A DNA stretch of 64,000 nt from NCBI GenBank assembly GCA_029851415.1, contig CM056741.1, positions 65,276,282-65,340,281 of the forward strand. Direction: 5' to 3'. The notes under the pieces are model-generated. The model did not search any database and was not told the DNA's origin. It worked only from the letters and a program-made list of their open reading frames with translations. Origin of the DNA: Eretmocerus hayati (taxonomy: Eukaryota > Arthropoda > Insecta > Hymenoptera > Aphelinidae). The position numbers were made by a program, and so were the translations under genes. Positions 58,861 to 64,000 of the stretch are shown here, in pieces. Positions within the stretch are counted from its first letter, which is position 1; the number at the start of each line of letters is the position of its first letter.

Positions 58861-59458
58861 TCTGCGTTTACAGGTTTGGGACTGTCTATCTCATCAATGA
58901 TAACGCAGCATCGAAAGAATGCCCGCATTATGATGTTTGATGATAAACATTAGCTGATTTAGTTATGGATTTAGTGAGATTGATAAATCATAAGCGAAAG
59001 TGAGTCGATGATGAAATTAGAAGAAAATCATACGTACATGCATGTAAACGTTCAAAATTTAATCATCGAATACCTCTTGGTATGCCACGTTTTCAGTACA
59101 GAATGGGAGTGAATATCCCTTTTTATTTTTTTTTCCTGAGATCATGTATATTGATTTGTTTGAGAAACACTTTGAGATTTGCACTTGACGTAACACGCGA
59201 TAATGCTACATAAAGTTGTCTTTAGATTCACAAAATAAATTATTGCCTCCCTGATATGGTCGTTTTTTTTCCAATTTTCTCATAACCGTCGAGTATTTTT
59301 AATCAAACAATTATGATGACCAAAAATGATGAATTTGATAATTAGAGTACCTACAATAATTCGTATTTTTTCATTTTTCGTATTCGTATTTATTCATTCC
59401 ATGAGATTTTTGAAATTCCCTTCAAAAAGTCGTAAGCGAGCGCAGCAATTCCGCTAGT
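58861..59458. other. Intergenic AT-rich DNA
   Basis: Nothing supported. Confidence 0.4.
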
Positions 59459-59459
59459 T

Positions 59460-59790
59460 TTGATATAAGGGTGTACAAACTTTTTTTTGCATTCAAATGC
59501 CGGGCTTCCGATTCAAGACGCAGGCGAGGGTTTCGCATCCTCGTGATTAGTCCGACCCTAACCCGAGGCTCGGGCCAGAGACCCATAGCTCGAGCTTACA
59601 TCTTTTATCGACATAAGTTTTTTGTATTAGAAAGTGGGAAGTTTGGTTTTGCTTTCCGAGTGATTGTTTCCAAACAGAGCTCTGATGAGGGTCAAAATTA
59701 TCACTACCAAAGTGAAAAACCTTCTTCCCCCCCCCCCCCGAGTATTGAGATACGTTTTCCGATCGACCGAGGGGGGGGGGCTTGAATGAA
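59460..59790. repeat. GC-rich repeat fragment with poly-C and poly-G runs
   Basis: The wording (GCCGGGCTTCCGATTCAAG, CCCGAGGCTCGGGCC, GTGTACAAACTTTTTTTTGC) resembles the composite repeat at 56.2-57.2 kb. A run of about 11 C near 59,730 and a run of about 10 G near 59,770 could pair across 30 bases. Confidence 0.5.
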
Positions 59791-61010
59791 TTATTTTGAT
59801 TCAGAACTATATGGCACAGGGAACTCCCAAGGAATTTTTGTTCACTTTCCTTCCATTCCTTTCTCTGGAATTCACTCGATCCACTTTAATTCTTGACAAC
59901 TCAATCATGAACAGCGCTACACATTAATTCATCATGGCCAATTTTAGGAGTTAATAAAATATCATAGGTTTGGATGATACGATTCATGAAAATCTTCCTA
60001 CACTCCTCACTAAATTTGTTCATAGGCTTTGTTATGGAAGAGTTTTTCAGCAATATCCGAGCCATAGTGAGTCACCACATTTGTTGGTGTCAATTGTTTA
60101 ATTTTATACTCCAGGTTTCGATATATGGGCAATTTAACTACTTAGCATAACGAGATTGAATCAACATATCTTCAGTGTGCAAGCTCAATCTTTACTTAAT
60201 ATTTGGCAGATGGTTCTGATATCTAAAAATTTTGATAATTTTTGACAAAGACGTTGTGAACTTTTTTTCCATTTCCAGAGCTGACCATCAAAATTTAAAT
60301 TCTCTTATCCAAGAATCTTCAGTCCTCATTCATCAACACAGTTACGCCGATCGAATGAAAAAATATTCCATTTTACATTCCAAAAGCATATTACACAGTA
60401 AAACCCAGTGAGTTGACAAATACGGATATAAAAAAACCAATTCGATGAAAATCCTCGTAACATTGGGCGAGCGCGAAAGAGGAACAAATGGTTCAGGATT
60501 CAAAAGCTCAAGTTTTCATTATTCATCAGAGTTTATGAGTGGGACATCATTTGACCCCGGATCAGCGGTGAGAGAGTTGACAAAAAGCATCCCCCAATTT
60601 CTGGTATATGGGAAAATAGCTGGCGCGAAGTGCCTCAGAAAAATACGCATAAATGAACAAGCAAAACACAAACGATCTCTCTCGCTGCACGCCAGGGCTA
60701 TACTATACATACGAGCTACGTATATGTGTAGGAACAATAAAAACAGATTCGTGGCAAAGAGGCTTTTCGCATGGTGGGTCACTCGCAAAATTCATGCGTT
60801 CGGCCAATGTTAATCTTTTCGCTTGTGCGACCTCTGTACTGTGAATCCCAGCCTACATCACACATATAATACATACACACAATCAAAGCGCAAAAATCCC
60901 TGTACATATATGTATATTCGATATCACGCCTATGTACATACATGCGCAGTCACAGTGTCCAGTGTCGAGTTTTGCAGATACAAATACAGTACAGTTGTAT
61001 ACACATCAGG
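59791..61010. other. Intergenic DNA leading into a GC-richer island
   Basis: No supported exon. From about 60,640 the composition becomes GC- and CpG-richer and short frames overlap on both strands. Confidence 0.4.
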
Positions 61011-61019
61011 TATAAAAGG
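61011..61019 (+). promoter_or_regulatory. Candidate TATA box TATAAAAGG
   Basis: A strong-consensus TATA box in a GC-richer setting; transcription would begin near 61,040. Downstream, the only ATG frames are very short (for example 22 codons from about 61,061), so the transcript, if real, would be non-coding, spliced or encode a tiny peptide. Confidence 0.25.
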
Positions 61020-61139
61020 AAGCGAGACAGAGAAAACAACGAGTTCGTTGATGTGCATCGGATGGCTTTTACGATGCACGCGTTTGTCAAAGCGTCTATA
61101 CATTCTGCAGCATATGCGTCCGCAGTGTAGTCGAACCAA

Positions 61140-63105
61140 AATATTCCATTTTGCGTAATAGTTGGGCTCGCAATGAAGTACAGGTGGCAGAAATCAATGG
61201 CGTTCTAGGCACTCTATGTATATTGCTGGATTCGAAATTTTCAAAAAGTAAACCAGAGATATGTACTTGAATGATACCGTGTCGGGGCGATCTGACCAAT
61301 CAATAATTTGATGGAAATTCCTTGAGACCCTATACTGTCATATGACTACGGTGAATCTTTTTACTCCGTATGAACGATCCATGTGCCACAGAGCTTTTCA
61401 TCCTTTCACCGATACCTCCTACACTGATACCCAATAAATCCTCTTTCGAGCTATGGCGCGCTCATCTATTGAGACAGAGATCACGTGCAATTTATTTTTC
61501 TCCGATATTTCATTGCACTGTTTCGTGTATCGCGCAAAACATCTCGACGTGTAACTCCTCATTGCAGTTGTTACTGAGGTCATTTTTCATTCAGTGTCTT
61601 CGGAATATACTCTTGGTTGCTATAACTGAAAAATTCAAATCATCATTTTTTCACTAATATGGAAAGAAAATTTGAATACTCTCAAGAAATTTGAGCCATT
61701 GGAAAACTCAATTCATCTACTAATAATGTAAGGACAAATAAATAGTGATATATTCATCACCGTCAAATTTATACTGAGGTAGCGTAGATAATGATTGAAT
61801 GGGGTTATTATGAAAGCTATCGAAAGGAAATTGTTTGAACGCGTAAATTATTCGTTCGGGCCACTTCATCACAAAATCATTTTGACATAGAGCCGAACTA
61901 TTATGACGCTCTCATGGTTATTATTTACCTTCCATTACCATTATCGATACTCATGAAATCAATTTTCTAAAAAACCTGATGACATTTTTCTGGCCTATTT
62001 TTCGAAAACGTTTTTCATCAAACTTCTTCACAATTGGTAAGATCAGTGGTTGGTCTCTAGTCCACCAATGTGTGCCCGTGATCAAAGATTGACTTCACAG
62101 TAATTTGTTCTAAGCAGAAGATTTAACGAGCGAATTATATATATATCTGGGTATCCCTGAATTTTCATGTGAAATCGAACGTAAATTCATGTCCAAAACT
62201 ATATATTCCAAATTTTGATCGTTTTGACCTTGTTATTTCACCGATTGCCGTAAGTCGACAGTTTAAATATTCCAGCTATAACTTGAAGCTCAAACTTCCT
62301 CCCTTGGCCAAATTTTATCGACTGAAGCGGTGTGATGACATGTGATGCGACAATCAATGCAAAGAATATGTGTTCGATAAAGTATCTACTCTGAGAATCA
62401 TTTTAATAATCTGATCACACGATCAGTTTTCTTGTGCTATTCGTTAGTTGCACCCGACTTACTCCAAAAATTATGCTGAGGAGCCTGTGGATAATCTCAC
62501 TTTTTCTCATAACTACAAAGTTCTAGATGGAAGACAGTTGGGGTACTTGATTATTTTTCCCTCTCTCTTCTCTATGAATTTTCTAAGGAATCAATCCACA
62601 TAGTTATGTTGGACTCATTGGATGTTTTCAAAGAGATGAACCAAGTAAACGACGTCTCTCAATGACCAGAAAAGTCCTTAAATTATAATTTGAAGTAATT
62701 TCCTCAACGACATTCCTGTTGAATTCGTTGAATTGGTTGAATTTCCAAGGAAAAAGAATTCAACCAGTAGGATGAGAATTAAGCCAATGCTTAAATAACA
62801 ACTTCAACCGGTTGGTTGAGCTTTTCCGAAGAAATTATCAACAATGTATTTATTTTTAGAATTTCTACTCAAAAATTCGATGCTGGGATACTACTTACAT
62901 TTTTAGTTTCAACCTCTTTTTCGTCCTCAAAGGATCTCCTTATCGTGCTCTGGTGAACCAGTAATTTAGAATTCTATTTGATGTAACTTTTCGTTACCAC
63001 GCTGCAATTATCCGGGATTGAATGGGACGATTCCTCTCTCCCTCAGCATTCATATAGATTTTTTGCTCGAGCACGCCCGTACTCGGGCATTCTCATTTTT
63101 CACCT
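61140..63105. other. Intergenic AT-rich DNA
   Basis: No supported gene. A CAACCGGTTGGTTGAG-containing stretch near 62,720-62,830 resembles 24,430-24,530 and may be an old repeat. Confidence 0.4.
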
Positions 63106-63375
63106 ATGAAGCTGTTTATAGTGTGCTTTTTGATTTGCGCGCGACGTGCCTTTGAGCCTTTAGATCTAGCCTGTGCTTTATCAGAATTTTCATGCCTTGC
63201 ACCTTTTTTCTCACTGCTTGACGATGTACTTTGCGCTTCATACTCCACGTCAGAGATGAGCCGAGGATCTAAGCCTTCTTTTTCTTTTCACTGTATGAGC
63301 GCGCAACAGCCTGCATTGTTCATTATTCAGACGTTGTATGTAAGTCACGAGGTTCTTTCGATGAATTCTAGTTGA
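63106..63375 (+). CDS. Weak candidate small secreted ORF (89 codons)
   Basis: An ATG-initiated frame starts with a hydrophobic segment, MKLFIVCFLICA, that looks like a signal peptide, followed by a cysteine-containing, Ser-rich sequence. It lies in a slightly GC-richer stretch. I recognise no family and see no convincing TATA box, splice site or poly(A) context. A chance frame is the more likely explanation. Confidence 0.15.
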   Translation: MKLFIVCFLICARRAFEPLDLACALSEFSCLAPFFSLLDDVLCASYSTSEMSRGSKPSFSFHCMSAQQPALFIIQTLYVSHEVLSMNSS

Positions 63376-64000
63376 ATCTTTTATTCGTCTTTCACCATGA
63401 AGTTTCCCTTCGAGGTTTCGGTGCCATGCAGGAAAGTGATGAATAAGTTGCATGAACTTTACATTAAATCGCGAATGGCATCTACAAAATGCTCAAGAAA
63501 CAACGATGAAACTATAGAAAAATCGGATTCTGCAAGGTCTACACAGCAAAATATGATATCTGGTATGATTATCCAATACCAAAAAAATAAAATTCTAATG
63601 CCGAAATGTCGACAATCTTGATTGGGATCGACAAAGAGTTTCAGTATCAAGAAAAATTTTCACCTCAAGGGAAAACATCCACTAATTAATAGGCGGCCAA
63701 TCACTATAGTTTTCCGAAATCCAAGTTTCTTTGATTTGATCACAGCGCCAACCAACAGCTTATTGCAAGTGTTACCTCTGAGATTCGAAAAATTGCACAT
63801 ATAGCCAGTTTGTTGGATTTTACCAATTCGATACGAAAAACAGATTGAACCTCCGCTTCATCTACTGGAATTTCCCCTGATCAGATACATCAAAGCCCCT
63901 GGCCAATGGATGAATTATTGATCAGAGTATCATCTTCCAGATGACTCATTGTCAACTTTTCTGCGGTTTGACACTTGACTATTTGACTTATGAAGTAATT
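63376..64000. other. Intergenic AT-rich DNA at the window end
   Basis: Nothing supported. Confidence 0.4.

Overview
This is a 64 kb piece of a eukaryotic nuclear genome, almost certainly from an insect and probably a hymenopteran. The main evidence is a complete five-exon, intron-bearing gene of the yellow/major royal jelly protein (MRJP) family at 8.3-10.7 kb on the minus strand. A second intact first exon of the same family lies about 3.2 kb further along the same strand. The mobile elements are also of types common in insects: TA-flanked Tc1/mariner-like, Transib-like, PIF/Harbinger-like, an R1/Waldo-like LINE and a tRNA-derived SINE. The DNA is AT-rich with scattered GC-richer islands. 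There is no bacterial-style gene packing, operon or CRISPR array.

Layout. 1-5 kb: repeats, including a TTAA-flanked MITE, a 62-bp tandem duplication, and a 1.45-kb palindromic element nested inside a smaller palindrome. The orphan yellow/MRJP exon 1 follows at 4,910-5,096. 8.3-10.8 kb: the complete yellow/MRJP gene, predicted at 425 aa, secreted, with a poly(A) signal. 12-14 kb: two weak coding candidates and an intact SINE with an 11-bp target duplication. 17-21 kb: a GC-rich palindromic repeat, a GC-richer island, a fold-back Tc1/mariner-like element, a Harbinger-like MITE and a 325-bp palindrome. 25-31 kb: a fold-back repeat, a microsatellite-bearing island, and an 851-bp Transib-like element with CACAGTG ends and a CGTCG target duplication. 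34.8-42.4 kb: two TA-flanked elements with related ends, two more members of the ~330-bp palindrome family, and other palindromes. 44.2-47.2 kb: a CCACCCATCTACC-type minisatellite split by a decayed R1-clade retrotransposon. 54-59.8 kb: a 1.8-kb TA-flanked element, a composite GC-rich repeat, and a purine-rich ~470-bp-period array whose conserved ~100-bp core can form a hairpin.

From about 14 kb to the end I see no convincing host protein-coding gene. Apart from transposable elements the region looks like a gene desert, or the inside of a very long intron, with several GC-richer islands that may be regulatory. Nearly all the DNA elements are palindromic and non-coding. No intact transposase is visible, so any mobilisation must have been in trans. 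All similarity statements are by-eye alignments within the window or recalled family hallmarks; no database search was possible.
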